Source: Thermothelomyces thermophilus ATCC 42464 (Eukaryota; Ascomycota; Sordariomycetes; Sordariales; Chaetomiaceae). From it: a stretch of 64,000 nucleotides of DNA. Within the stretch, counting starts at the first letter, position 1; each line of letters starts with the position of its first letter. This document shows, piece by piece, positions 45,823 to 57,981 of this stretch. Where the stretch lies: NCBI RefSeq assembly GCF_000226095.1, contig NC_016472.1:4154001-4218000 (forward strand), given 5' to 3'. The translations under genes and the position numbers were made by a program. Below the pieces are notes generated by a model, which was given only the letters and a program-made list of their open reading frames with translations, was not told the DNA's origin and did no database searches.

Positions 45823-47309
45823 TCCTCGATAACAGACGGAAGCGGGCCGGCCGCCGTTCGACAGACTGGAATGCGGGGCCGACGGCGGCAAGCACAGACA
45901 GTCGTCCTGAGAGGCGGTGCCGGCGTGTGAAGTTGCGAACGGTCAGACCGTTGCGCGGTTGGCTGGTCGGGGTCGGGGTCGGGGTCGGGGACACTGGCGA
46001 TGTCTTGCCGAAACTCTGCGAGCAAAATCACCCGCGGCTTCGGGACACCGAGCTACATCTATCGCTTGGTCGATGGAACTTGGCCATCGGCATCGAGACG
46101 GAAGGATGACGGGACGACAGTGGCAATCTTGCAATTGATCTCCCCGACAATTGTCGTCCGATGTTGTCGCTTGTTTCGACTCGAAAGGGACCGGGAGCTG
46201 GGGCTCGGTGCCGAGCAGCGAAGCCAGTGGCGAACAACACTTGGAACTTTGTCACGGGTGATGGATTCAGGACGGAGCTTGCCAGCAAGCTCTATCTCAC
46301 AAATGAATATGGGATGGGATGCAGGTAGCTCGCTTCCTATTGGATGATCGCGCTGCATTTGTCTGTGCCGGCCGTTTCTCCTCACACCTCGAGCGGGGCC
46401 ATAAGGTTATTCTGTGGTCGCCCAATTTCTGTCTCGATCTCCCAATAAAAACTCCCAAGTACGAATCGAGTTGCTTGAATGCGATGGTTCAGCGTCGAAA
46501 CGACGAGACTGTGAGGTGAGCGTTCAAGCTCGCTATGCGGCCATTAGATAGCGCAGTGGGGCTCATTGACTGTTAATAAACCAACAAAATCAATGGAGTA
46601 AGGCACATCTCACGGAAAAGGCCTGCATGCACACGTGTTTTAGACATGCCCACCACATGATGCAGCACCAGGTAGGTCCAAGTGAACACTTCTACACTAA
46701 AGTGTAGAAGCACGCCCTCATGAGACTCGTGGCGGCTTTGGTATGAACGATCGACAAGTATCCGTAGGTTACAAGCGAAACTAATCCGTACGGAGTTGCT
46801 TTAATGCATTACTCCGTACCTCGGTTCCAATGCGAAATATATAGAGTAGAGTACGGTCAATTCGGGAAACGACCTAGAGAGACTCGTATCATTATCTAGC
46901 CCATGTGATTGGGTGCCTTGCAGCTACATACATATTAGTGTAGCTCATTCCTGGATTGCTTTGGATTACACAGTACTTACCATCGCACAAGTAGTGTGCT
47001 AAACCACTAGTATACGGAGAGTAATCCGTACTTGGAGCGCGTGCTTCACAATGTGCGTACTAGTAAAGTAGAGGAGATGGCCAGTGCACCGTCGCGTCAA
47101 ACGCTCCCGCGACGCGTGGAGCAAAGACGCCTGTCCCGCACACAGCCCACAAGAACCTTTGGACAATCCGGGGAGCACCCGGTCTCGAGGCATGCCCACA
47201 CTCTTGTAACCAAGACTTGGCAACCATATATGCACTTCCCAGAATCCAGGGCCGGCCTCTACATTCGCTGCGATGCACAATTGACGGCCCAAGGTGTTTC
47301 CCTCTCGAC
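45823..47309. promoter_or_regulatory. Divergent promoter region of SSK2 and SLD3
   Basis: This is 1.49 kb between outward-facing starts. It contains a four-run G tract (45969-45990), abutting TAATCCGTA/TACGGAGTT motifs at 46782-46796, TACTCCGTA at 46810 and TAATCCGTA at 47022. No coding sequence is recognised. Confidence 0.55.
45969..45990 (+). repeat. Four GGGG runs separated by TC
   Basis: This regular array of four GGGG blocks with 2-nt loops fits a potential G-quadruplex on the plus strand, close upstream of the SSK2 start. Confidence 0.85.
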
Positions 47310-50300
47310 ATGTCCTCGTTAGTGGGACAAAGCGGGAGCGCGTCGCGTCCAAGCAGCAGACTCGAGAATCACCCGCACCCGAGATTTGAGACCAGGCCTT
47401 CGAGCAGACCTTCCAGCCGAGCGTCAGCCAGGCCATCCACGGTCGCCGGTATCCCCGCCTCCGCTCACGATGCAGAGTCAGAGTTCAGTCGCGCCCGCCC
47501 CCAGAGTTGCCATGGTTCGCCTGCTTCAGGCTCGGCTACTCCGGGCTCCGGCAAGCGCAAGAGGACGGCTTCCTCTGCCGGTGCCGAGGACCTCTTGAGG
47601 GGGCCAATCGTCCTCAAGGCATGTCGGAATCTTAACCAGTACATACCGTCTAGATGAACAGCAGAGGGGACTAACGCTTCGCCGTGTCACGCCAGCCGCA
47701 CCCGTCGAGTCTCATGGTGAAACCGCGCATCCTGCATCCTCTGATGCTGCTTCCTCGCGAGAGCCTCCCCCTCTCGGCCCTCGATCTGTCCCAGCCCCAC
47801 GGCGATTTGGCTGCGAGCCGTCTCTTCGAGTCAAAGATCAAGATTCTCGACCTCGAGGGCCGCCTAGGTTCCAACATCCTCCTCGCTCGCTCAGAGATAA
47901 CCGGCATGGTCTACGCCATTGAGCGCGAGAGCAACGGGCTCTATGTGCTGTGCAAGCTCGGCTCATGGGTGGACATCGGGTTGCTCAGCGAGAGCGCTAC
48001 GGTCGTTTGTAAGGAGCGGATAAGAAGCGGCAAACTCGTCAAGCAAGACAACACCGCCGCCGTCCCGCTGACTACACCGTCGATGTATAACGAGACGAAG
48101 AGGAGGAGACTGGCTATCGAAGAGATACAGTCCTTGGTCCGAAAGCGCTCCGTTTCGGTCGCCGAGAAGGAAGCCCCAGGCCAGGCTGCCACCGTGACGG
48201 CGACCCTGACGGCGACCGAGCCGCAGCAGCCGGCATCGAGGGCAGATGGTAGCGAAGCGGCGAATGTGGCGCCGGCCCAGGTTGAGCTTCCCCCTGAGCC
48301 GGAACCCGCCGCGCCCGCTGTACGAGACGCCACGATACCCGCTATGGAGCCCGCCAACGAGTCCGTCAACGGACCCGCCAGCCAGTCCGTCGATGACCCG
48401 TTTGCTCAGCCGAATGCAGAGGAGATATTTTCAAACCTCAGAGCTCAGTATATAGAGGCATTATACCATTCCAAGGTGCTTACTCCCTTTTTTTTTCTCG
48501 CACATGTTTGCTTCGGCGTGCTGACCATAACAGGGCTCGTTGGCGTACTTCGCAAAAGGCCCTCTTTCCAGGGCCAGGGCTGCATTTAATCTCGATTGGG
48601 AAACCAACCTTAACATGATCGACTTGGTAGAGTTCCTGAAAAGTCTTGTCATGACCACCGTTGTGATTGACAAGAAGTATCGAGAAACGATTCCCGAGAT
48701 CGTGGCCAAGATGAAGACCACCGTTCAGGAATCGGAAACCGGCGCCTCGAAGCCCAAGAAGAGAAAGAACAAAAAGCCCAAGCTGGGCAAGGACGGCCTG
48801 TATCCGGGAGAGATCGACCATATCCGGCGATGGTGGAGCTCACTTCAGCACGTTTCGAGGGCTGATGGTGGTGATGATGATGATGATGATGACAAGAGGC
48901 TGACCGCGACTGAACACAAGTATCACATATCCTGCTTGCGGAGGAGGGAAACACAACTACAGATGATCCTAATCCTCGAGATCCTGGCCCTCGAGCCTGT
49001 GGCGCTGGCCAAGGGCGCCGAGTGCCAGCTACCAGGAACGGAGTCGCAGATTGCCTCCCAGGAAGCAAGCCAGGAACCATCCGCGAAGAAGCGAAACAAA
49101 CACAACTTGCCAGTGCTGCTTGATGTGCACGCGGACCGCCTCTGTATCTGGCAGTCTACCACCCTAGACGAGGTCAAGGCTGTGGCCGAATCGCAAGTGC
49201 CGACTGAGGGTCAGCAAGAAGTGCAAGGGGACAGGGCGAACTCGGACCCCTTGAGGGACTTTTGTGTGGATATCATCATGCCATTGTAAGTCATCAGCGA
49301 ACCTTGCCGATGCACCAGCGATCGCTGACACGTCGTTGGCAGCTTCTCAGCCCGCCTCCCGGGTCCATGCGAGTCTCTCAACCGCAAGCTAGGCGGCCCT
49401 GTTGCTCAGTCGCCTCCAAAAGCCAAACCGGCCAAGCCAACTTCGGCGGTGAAGCCGAAGCCCGGCGCCCCGGTCAAACGGCCGACGACCTCGAAACGGG
49501 ACAAGGACAAGGACAAGACTCTCGAACGCGCCCTTTCAGTCGAGCGGAGCAGACGTAGCGTCTCAAGGGGCCCGGCCGCAGCCATTGCCCTGCTGCGGTC
49601 CGCGAGTCAGACGGTTATACCGGGCTTGAAGCGCGAGGCAAGCGAGTCGTCAGTCATGGGGCTGGTTCCAAGGGCGCAATCCGGCTCACTCAAGGAGCGG
49701 CCATCCAACATCTTCTCTCGAAGCACCAGCCTGGGTCGGGCGGATCTAAAGGCGCAAAGGCAGGCCCAAGTCGAGGCCGAGCTCAAAGATGCCATCTCGG
49801 CGCTTAAGAAGCCTAACCGGGCACTGGCCGTCAAAGACTTTGTTGAGGCTGCCGAGAAGCGCGCGTCGGCAGGCCAACTCAAGAGTAAGTTTCACCATTT
49901 TAAATTTGCCTAGTCACGCCAGGAAGGATGCTGACCCAGGATGTCTTTGCAAGAAATGAAAAAACCAAGCCGCGCCTCTGGCGTGCAGGTAAAAGCCACA
50001 CCGGCCAACAACCGGTACAAGGACGCGCTCGCGCCCGAAAAGGCACGGTCACAACCATCCCCCTTCGCCGATGTCCCTCCCTCGAGCGCCTCCGTCGTTC
50101 CGGCGTCGACCCTCCCGTGCAAGTTCGCCAACAGGCTCCCGACGGCAACCACCAGCACCCGCTTGACGACGGCGGACCGCGTCCAGGTGACGCCGGCGAG
50201 AGCCTCGTCCTCATCCATCCCCGCCACTGGCCTCCGACTCGCCCAAGAAACGCCTGGCGAGTCCGGCATCCCTCCTTCGTCGCCCATCATGGCCCGTAAA

Positions 50301-50732
50301 GCGGCTCCTCCTCAACCACCTCCCCCGGCTCCTGATTTTATGATGTCCGGCCGGGAGCAGACGCGGTCTCGACGCCTGCCGGCCCCCACGGGCGGGTTTG
50401 ATATACCCTCCTCCCCTAATCTTGGTGCACTCTTCGAGACGCCGATCGCGCCGCGCTCGGGCAAGGAGAGATCGAACGTTGTCGATGATACGCCCATCAG
50501 ATCGAGGCTCCCGCTTGGAGTGGCTGGGGACGGGGGCAATAGGGCTGCTGACGCAGCTGGGGCGAAAGACTGGGGGTCCCGAGAGAAGAAGGGAGTAGCG
50601 AGGTCCGAGGGCGGAGGGAGCGATGATGGCGGCTCAGACGGCTCGGCGGTGAAAGAGAACGGAGGCTTGAGCATCTACCAGCGGCTTGGGTGGGAGACGA
50701 CGGATCTGGACGACATTGACGACCTGTTATGA
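47310..50732 (+). CDS. sld3: Sld3, DNA replication initiation factor
   Basis: Five exons, 47310-47618, 47696-48475, 48534-49285, 49343-49884 and 49954-50732, give 1053 aa. The diagnostic part is the central Sld3/Treslin-type block across the exon 2/3 junction (about residues 345-460): IEALYHSK, SLAYFAKGPLSRARAAF and LVEFLKSLVMTTVVIDKKYRETIPEI. The N-terminus and the second half are Ser/Pro/Lys-rich and probably disordered, as expected for a CDK substrate. Known: Sld3 loads Cdc45 onto the MCM helicase and, when phosphorylated, binds Dpb11 to fire origins in the nucleus. Intron 1 (47619-47695) appears to use GC-AG. The other introns are GT-AG, 57-69 nt, and their phases fit. Exon 5 has the weakest support because it is poorly conserved. 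The gene is convergent with TRS65. Confidence 0.88.
47619..47695 (+). other. Probable GC-AG intron in SLD3
   Basis: The exon ends CTCAAG and the intron begins GCATGT. A GACTAAC branch site and a CCAG acceptor follow. Phase 0 joining keeps the conserved downstream frame; the nearest GT donor, four bases on, would put exon 2 out of frame. Confidence 0.7.
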
Positions 50733-51248
50733 TTTGGATAATTTTCATTCTGCATTGGACTTGAGATGCTAGAAGGAAGAAGGGGTGGGTTGGGGGGGGA
50801 AGGGTTGACCATCATACCCGAGGAACTGTGTTGGCGTCTGGTGTTATTGGAAAAGACGGGATGATGTGTGTGTGTGTGTAGAGGTGTTTGTTGGTGGGGG
50901 TGGAAATAGCATAACCCGGCGTCGTGGAGCAAATGTGAGAGATATCAGTAGAGTCACAACATTAGACAAGAAATAGGGAGTATGTTCTTTTAAAACGCCT
51001 TGTTTTCGCACAACGACAACACCTCGCCTGGCGATGGCGCAAGTAAGGAAGCGGAAACACAATCGGATTTAAGAGGGTAGTAATATTTCAGCTTGCTATT
51101 ACGGGATAGATGCACTTTGTGCATATGATCCCCATGGTACATACATACATACATATATATATATATTTCATATATTTCTCGTGTTTTTTTCTATGCCCTT
51201 CCGTGCCCCTGTATATCAGGTACTACCTACGTCCCTGAAACCAACCGT
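50733..51248. other. Convergent 3' region between SLD3 and TRS65
   Basis: A short interval with a GT run (50864-50880) and a CATA/TATA run (51137-51165). No gene is seen. Confidence 0.55.
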
Positions 51249-53218
51249 CTATCCTCCCTCCCTTACCTTCTCGACAACGACAAGAGGCAGGTCCCGCACG
51301 TCGGCGTGTTCCTGGGTCCCCAGATCGACCACCCGTACCGCCTCCAAGCCGACCACGCCTTCCTTGAGCGCCAGGAACCGCAGCTCGGCGACGGCGCACG
51401 CGTTGGGCGCCAGCGGGCCGACCCGCACGTCGGCCGACAGGCACACGAGCTCGGGCGCGTCCACGACGCTGTTCCGCTGCACGGCGTGCACGACCGTCTC
51501 GTCCAGCACCGCGTCGGCGACGACGAGCGGGTCGCGCTTCGATCCCGCCGCCGTCGTCGAGGAGGGCGGGCGGATCACTCGCAGCTCGCTGCCGGCGCCG
51601 CGGCGGCGGCGGGGGACGGGCACGAGCATCAGCTTGCGCGGGACGCCGGCGGCCGCCGCGTGGTGGGCGGCCAGGACGGAGGCCGGGGCCGAGGGCGGCG
51701 GGGGCAGCGCCGTCTCGGGCTTGCTGCGGTTGACGACGAAGACGGTCCAGACGAACTCGTCGCCGAGCGCGACGGGCCCCGGCGGGCCTGCGAAGGTCAT
51801 GGTGACGCCAAAGTCCGGCGGGGCGGTCTCGAGCGTCGTCGTCCGGGCCGCGGCCGCCTCGAGCGAGGGGAGGGCGTCCGGGCGGATGACGGAGGGCGAG
51901 ACGAGCGGCTGCGAGTCGACGCCGCCGCCGATGGAGAGCTGGCTGGGGCGGTGGGCGCGCTGGATGGGCGCGGTCTTGGGCTGGCCGAAGCCCGGGTTGA
52001 CGGGGGGCGTGAAGTCGATGCCGGTGGTCCACGTCATGACGAGGCGGGGCGTGCAGGGGGGGTCTGGCTCGCCGTCGGGGCGGATGAGGAGGACGACCTC
52101 GATGGTGATGGCCAGGTCGGCGGCGAGGTTCTTCCGGACCGTGTCGCGCTGCTGGGGCGCCAGCTTGTAGAGGAAGGTGAGGTGGTCGTGCGCGACGCAG
52201 CTGAGCGGGAGCCTCATGCCGTCCTGGGTGTTGAGATCCTCGACGGTGCCGCCTGTGACGCCCAGCGAGAGCTTGTCCAGGGTGGCCTCGCAGTCGAAAT
52301 AGGGGGTGAAGTCGATCTCGAGGAGGGCGATCATGGACGCGCTCGGCGGGGAGGTGTTGGGCCGCGAGAAACGGACGCGGGTGTGGAGGACGGGGTAGAT
52401 CTTGAGCTTGAGGGCTTGTAGTCCGCCTATGCGGCGGAGGGAGTCTTTCGCCTTTGTCAGGGGCGCTACTTTGGTCACCCTCTGGGCGGAGAGGCGGGGT
52501 CGGATGCCACCCAGGAAGGGGTCGTCGGCAAAGGAGTCGAGGAGATTCATCCCCGACGGCGCACAGCTCTGCATGTATCCATTCCTCGGCGGCCCAGTCT
52601 GATCGGACGGCTCGGGATTCATCCTGAGGCTTGCGACTCCCGAGAACACCACGGATGGCAGCTGGAGCCTCATCCGAGGGCGGCCTAGAAAGACGGGAAG
52701 CTTCCACACGGCGTATGCGCGCCTCTGGGTCTGTCCTTCCTGGGACCCTTCCTCCTCCGTCACCACAAATGCCTGTTCGACATCCTCGACCGCGCCGTTG
52801 TAGATGAGCTCGGACGCCGGGGCAGCGCCGTCTCGGTCGGTGGGAGCGCCGTTCACGATGTGGGCATCGAGGGTGATGACGAGGCGGCGCAGATGCGAGC
52901 GGAGGGTCTGCTCATCGGCATACGGCGCACGGAGGATCAAGTACACGTCGACGGCTTCGTCTGCGGTTTGCGCATGAGCAATGGGCAGCACGTTGAGCAG
53001 GAGCAGTATGCGAACCTCGTACCAAAGAAGAGCTGGTCGCGTTGCTCGATGCTCGAGATGGCGCCCTCTATTGAGTTGCCGGCATGTTGGAGCGCCTCCT
53101 CGGGGCTGAAGTTGGTTGCAAAGGGAATGATGTAGGTGAGGTACGACTGCTCGAGGAACGCATCCGCCACCGGGAGCGTGTCGTCGGCGCGGGCGCCGTT
53201 CGGGTCCGGAAGGGCCAT
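51249..53218 (-). CDS. trs65: Trs65, fungal TRAPPII tethering-complex subunit
   Basis: Exon 1 is 53218-53023 and exon 2 is 52960-51249, giving 635 aa. The 62-nt intron (GTACGA donor, GCAG acceptor) joins in phase 1 to give QLFFDEAVDVYLILRAPYAD. The protein begins ADDTLPVADAFLEQSYLTYIIPF and matches the Trs65 family along its length. Beta-rich blocks such as VRFSRPNTSP and FTPYFDCEATLD, and a C-terminal Ig-like half (FVWTVFVVNRS, GPLAPNACAVAELRFLALKEGVVGLEAVRVVDL), are visible. Known: Trs65 is a fungal-specific subunit that helps TRAPPII dimerise and act as exchange factor for late-Golgi Ypt/Rab GTPases. The extreme C-terminus (EKVREGG) reads into a possible splice donor, but the only candidate intron would be about 32 nt, so I left it unspliced. 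The coding DNA is very GC-rich. It shares a 739-nt promoter region with PRP40. Confidence 0.87.
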
Positions 53219-53957
53219 GGCTCGGTGCGGTTGCGCAGGAAAATAATCCCTAAGTTGGTGAGGATAGCAAGGGTAGTAAGGAAGGGGGTGCGTGCTTGTG
53301 CCCAGCTTCCAAGGTTGCCCCGATTATAGCTTCATCTCAGAGTTAGCTAGCAAAGGAAAAAAAAAAAAGTACAAAAATACACCACCAGCGGCCTTGTTGT
53401 TCTTCCGGGAGAAGCTTGACGCTGGTCCAACCGACATGGAATGCCCTCGACCTGACAACGGATGATACCAGGTCCGGGCCAACATAGAAGTGTGTGTAGT
53501 ATGTATGTAGTACGAATTACAGTACTTTGTATGTACTCTGTACGGATTACAGTACCTGCAGTGGAGGGACGAACTTCAAATGCTACCACTGAATGGGCCC
53601 TGCTCCCAACGCCCACATACACTAGTACACAGTAGACCCACCTCACTTTGCAGCACCCCAGCTAGGCGGTCGGGGCTTGGCAGCGCGAACCAGCGCATCC
53701 GTTTTCGTCAGCGCAGCAGCCACTTTTGGTGCAATTTTCCTCACGTATCCAGCCGCCTCCGTTCCACGTCGTCGGCAACAGAGCGCGTGCGACACAGCGC
53801 ATCCACAACCCCAGCCCACCGAACCACAGCAGACCCGGCCCCGACACGAAACGGGATCCATATCCCGAACACACTCGGCTCGTATACGCATAACCTCAGC
53901 AACTTAACGAAAGACAATCGCCCTCCGCGCACCTCCCCAAACCCACCCTCGGACACC
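53219..53957. promoter_or_regulatory. Divergent promoter region of TRS65 and PRP40
   Basis: This is 739 nt between start codons. It includes a TACGGATTA motif (53541), a TACACTAGTACA dyad (53618) and a 12-A run (53356-53367). No gene is seen. Confidence 0.5.
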
Positions 53958-54097
53958 ATGAACGCCCCGTTCGCGCCGCCGGGCGGCGCCTGGCAAGAGC
54001 ATCGCACCCCCGATGGCCGCCTCTACTACTACAACGCTCTGACCAAGGTCACGCAGTGGACCAAGCCCGAAGAGCTCATGAGCCCCGCCGAGGTATG

Positions 54098-54132
<35 letters not shown>

Positions 54133-56755
54133 AAGAGAGCTTCGCCTTTGCAAGTTTGGATTGCTGACTCGCGACCCTAGCGCGCACTCGCAAATCAGCC
54201 ATGGAAGGAGTACACGGCCGAGGGCGGTCGCAAGTACTGGTACAACACTGAGACGAAGCAGAGCTCGTGGGAGATGCCCGACGTCTACAAGCGAGCCCTG
54301 GCCGGCGGCGGCGAGGCCACCCCGACGACACCAGCGTGAGCATCCCGTCCGACAACACTCGAGTGTGCGACCTCTTTGTGCTGACCAGCGCGACAGGACA
54401 CCGGCCACCCCGCACACCGCTCAGGGCGGCAGCCACCACGGTGGATTGGGAGGTGCCGATCATTACCGCGACCATCGTGAGCCTCTCAATGAATCGCGAC
54501 AGCTGACCTCGGGCAACAACATCCAGGCTCAAGCCTTCGTCCCGGCCTCCAACGACCCCGAGTATGCCACTGCCGAGGAGGCCGAGGCCGCCTTCGTCAA
54601 GCTCCTCCGCCGCGCCGGCGTCCAGCCCGACTGGACGTGGGAGCAGACCGTCCGGGCCACCGTCAAGGATCCGCAGTTCCGCGCCATCAAAGACCCCAAG
54701 GACAGGAAGGCTGCCTTCGACAAGTACTGCCACGATGTCGTCGTCCAAGACAAGGAACGTGCAAAGGAGAGGCTGACGAAGCTGCGTGCCGATTTTGCGA
54801 CCATGCTGCGGAGCCATCCCGAGATCAAGCACTACACGCGCTGGAAGACGGCCCGCCCCATAATCGAGGGCGAGACCATCTTCCGCTCCACAAATGACGA
54901 GAACGAGCGGCGCCAGCTGTTTGAAGACTACATCGCCGACCTCAAGAAGGCCCACAAGGAGCAGCAGGTTGCCATGCGCAAGAGCGCCATGGACGGCCTG
55001 ATCGAGCTACTGCCGACTCTGAGCCTGGAGCCCTACACACGCTGGTCCGAGGCCCAGGAGACCATCCAGAGCACCGCTCCTTTCCAGAATGACGAGAAGT
55101 ACAAGTCCCTCACCAAATACGACGTCTTGACCGTTTTCCAGAACCACATCAAGGCCTTGGAGCGCAAGTTCAACGAGTCGTTACAGGAAGAGAAGAACAA
55201 GCGGCTCCGCCGCGACCGCAAGGCCCGCGATGACTTCATCGCCCTCCTCTCCGAGCTCAGAAAGGACGGCAAGATCAAGGCGGGCACCAAGTGGAGCTCC
55301 ATCTACCCGCTCATCGCATCTGACGAGCGCTATCTGGCCATGGCTGGCCGCCCCGGCTCTACCGCCATGGAGCTGTTCTGGGACGTGGTCGAGGAAGAGG
55401 AGCGTGCCCTGAGAAGCATCAGGAACGATGTCCTCGACGTCATCGATGTAAGCTCTCGCACCTGGTCAAACTTCAAAACAAGAGAATGTTCCCCTCCCGC
55501 TAACTGTGCTAGGACAAACGCTTCGAGGTCACCCCGAAAACCACTTTCCAAGAGTTTGAGTCTGTCGTCAAGGGAGATCAGCGCACAGCTAACATTGAAC
55601 GCGAAACTTTGGAGCTTATCTTTGAGCGGGTGAGTTAATTAAGCATGGCCGACAACTCTCGAGATAAGGAAACCGGGCAAGAGGGGGGTCAATTTGCTAA
55701 CTGTTGGTGCTGTTAATAGGTTCAAAAACGGGCTAAGCGCACCGACGAGGACAGGCAGTTGGACCGTCAGCAGCGCCGCGCCCTGGAAGATCTCCGTGCG
55801 CACATGAAACGGATGGACCCCCCCATCAGCGTCAATGACACTTACGAGCAGGTTCGGAGCCGGCTGGCTCACGTTCCCGCCTTCCAGGCTGTCAATTCGG
55901 ATGAAGCGCGGCGGGGGGCCTTCGAGAAGCACATCCGCCGCCTCAAGGAGAAGGAGGACGAGGCCGAGCGGGAGCGCCAGCGCCGCCGTGACCGCCCGGA
56001 CAGCTATCGTGACAGAGGTGAGCGATCTCATCGCAGCAGTGCCCGTTCTGTGAGGAGCCGCAGCCCGGTGGAGCACAATACCTACGAGGCCGAGCGCCGC
56101 CACGCCGTGGCCGAGCGCGAGCGTAACTACCGCAAGACCAGCGCGGCTGATGTCCTGCTCTCGGATCGCCGGTCTCCCGCTCGCCGGTCTCCGTCTCTGC
56201 GCGATCGGGACCGCGACCGCGAACGTGAGCGTGAACGTAATCGTGACCGTGAACGTGATCGTGACCGTGATCGTGACCGTGATCGCGACCGCGACCGCGA
56301 CCGCGATCGGGACCGTGACCGGCGCGACTACCGCGATCGTGACTACCGCGACCGTGACCGTGACCGAGACCGAGAGCGCGACAGGGATTGGGATCGCGAG
56401 AGGGACCGGGACCGGGATCGGGATCGGGAGCGGGAGCGGGATCGTGAGAGGGACCGCGACCGCGACCATCGCGACCACCGGGACTACGACCGCCGCCCTC
56501 CCCGCCTGGACGAGGTCAACCACTACGACCGCGAGCGCCGCAGCCGCGAGGAGGACCGCGAACGCATCTACCGCCGCCGCATCCTGGAGCGCGACGTCGA
56601 CGAGCTGCCGTACGGCGACGAGCGGCCGCCCAGCTCTTCGTACTCGCGCACGCGGCCCCGCCCGTCCGAAGAGGACGACCACGACCGGCGGGACGGCAAC
56701 AGGCCGGCCGCGAAACGTGTCAAGGTCGAAGGCGGCAGCAGCGAGCGTGCTGTCA

Positions 56756-56804
<49 letters not shown>

Positions 56805-56931
56805 AGGCAGCAGCAGTGGCGATCGTCCCCCGAGCCGCGGCCAGCGCACTCCGCTCCCCAGCAAGGAGAAGGAACGGCCGTCGCCGAGCGTCCGGGCGGG
56901 GAGCGAGGAGGGAGAGATCGAAGAGGACTAG
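53958..56931 (+). CDS. prp40: Prp40, U1 snRNP splicing factor with WW and FF domains
   Basis: Five exons, 53958-54092, 54181-54335, 54397-55447, 55513-55629 and 55720-56931, give 889 aa. Two WW domains occur at about residues 11-40 ([20 protein letters not shown]) and 50-80 ([19 protein letters not shown]). Six FF-type repeats follow between about 145 and 620, recognisable by their spaced aromatics (for example [19 protein letters not shown]). The C-terminal tail is an extreme Arg/Asp/Glu repeat followed by an 18-20-residue glycine run, much longer than the yeast protein's tail. Known: Prp40 bridges the 5' splice site and the branch-point proteins in the commitment complex. The introns are 61-90 nt and all phases fit. 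Intron 1 starts with a GA microsatellite. The RD-rich tail resembles that of U1-70K and metazoan SR-related proteins, suggesting phase-separating or protein-binding behaviour (inference). Confidence 0.93.
56210..56480 (+). repeat. CGNGAY hexamer repeat encoding Arg-Asp/Arg-Glu in PRP40
   Basis: Repeated CGTGAC/CGCGAC/CGGGAT units encode an almost pure RD/RE tract of about 90 residues. Synonymous variety in the units shows it is old rather than a fresh expansion. Confidence 0.9.
56758..56811 (+). repeat. (GGC)n glycine-codon repeat in PRP40
   Basis: A nearly perfect GGC run encodes 18 or so glycines. It is probably length-variable between strains, and since each unit is one codon, changes would keep frame. 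Confidence 0.9.
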
Positions 56932-57981
56932 AACCCCATCCCCCCTTTTCGGGTTCGGTCAGGCGACGAGGATCCGCTCGGACGGCGATGATTTGTTGTT
57001 CGGGCTCCGCTTCTGAGGATTCACCACCGCCCGGTCTCGGCTTGGAACCACCATGGATGCTAGCCCTCTCCCGCTTTCCCCCGCGAGCAGAGGATAGTAA
57101 CATGGGAGTGTTGTATAGCGGCTGAGAGGCATCGTTGAGTATGGGGTTGGGCAGATGGAGGAGGAGGGCGGGGGTTCGAGAGCCAATGAGTGTGAGAGAA
57201 CAAGAGAGAGAGAGAGAGAGAGAGAGACTTACGGGGAGGAGGGCCGCCAAAGGTACAAGTACGTTGCCCACTTACACTCTCTCCTTTACTTAACCACGCC
57301 AGGTCATCCGTCAGTCAGTAGCAAAGATATATTGTAATCAATTGAGAAGAGTCCCAGCGGCCCCTTGCATGGGTGTCCGCCGCAGCAGAGTAAGGAGTTA
57401 CAAAAGTTTTGAATTGAGTAGCTACGTAATAGCCAGGGTACCGGACAGGCTCCCTGCCATCCTATGCTACTACGGTGATCATTTTCATCATGTTCTCTTC
57501 ACAGTCGAACTGCTGCCTCAATCGCACAATTGGGTTCAGATTTGTATCTCGATTCATCCGTGCTCAACTTCCACGGCTGCGTACGATATCTAACGCGCTA
57601 CATTTCGCCTCGACGGTTCGCAGAGTCTGCGCTCAAACCCGCGGCAGTCATCCGACTTGATCCATTGCCCGTCAATCCACCAAGATTGCCGCCTTATTCC
57701 TCCAAGTCTTTAGCAAGCAAAAGACGGCTCGGCCTACGTGAACCGAATCTCGGTAGAGCCAGGCAACAGGGCATCGGCTGCCGACGTCGATGGTAATGTC
57801 CGGATCGTCGTCCTCGGACACGCCTCCCTCATCAGATGCACCGTCAGCACTTCTCCCGACGCAATCCGGGCGACATTTACAATTCCCGCCATTTTGAACG
57901 CCTAGAACGCCAGGATTGGATGCATCATTGTGAGGGGGACGACGGTCGTGCTTGTGGTGGGTGTCCTTTGGAATGCCCTTT
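56932..57981. other. Convergent gene-free interval between PRP40 and RLI1
   Basis: It contains the two 3' regions and a GA microsatellite (about 57203-57227). I see no gene in it. Confidence 0.55.

Noticed and set aside
51216-51247. Possible last intron of TRS65 (donor GTAAGG after GAGAAG)
   Set aside because: The only acceptor nearby would make an intron of about 32 nt, below the size of every other intron in the window.
51223-52707. 494-codon second minus-strand frame inside TRS65
   Set aside because: It is an Arg/Pro-rich shadow; the Trs65 frame is supported by family similarity and by the splice to exon 1.
55639-56682. 347-codon minus-strand frame with long Val/Ile/Pro repeats, resembling a membrane protein
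   Set aside because: It is the complement of the RD/RE repeat of PRP40; the repetitive codons create an apparent hydrophobic protein.
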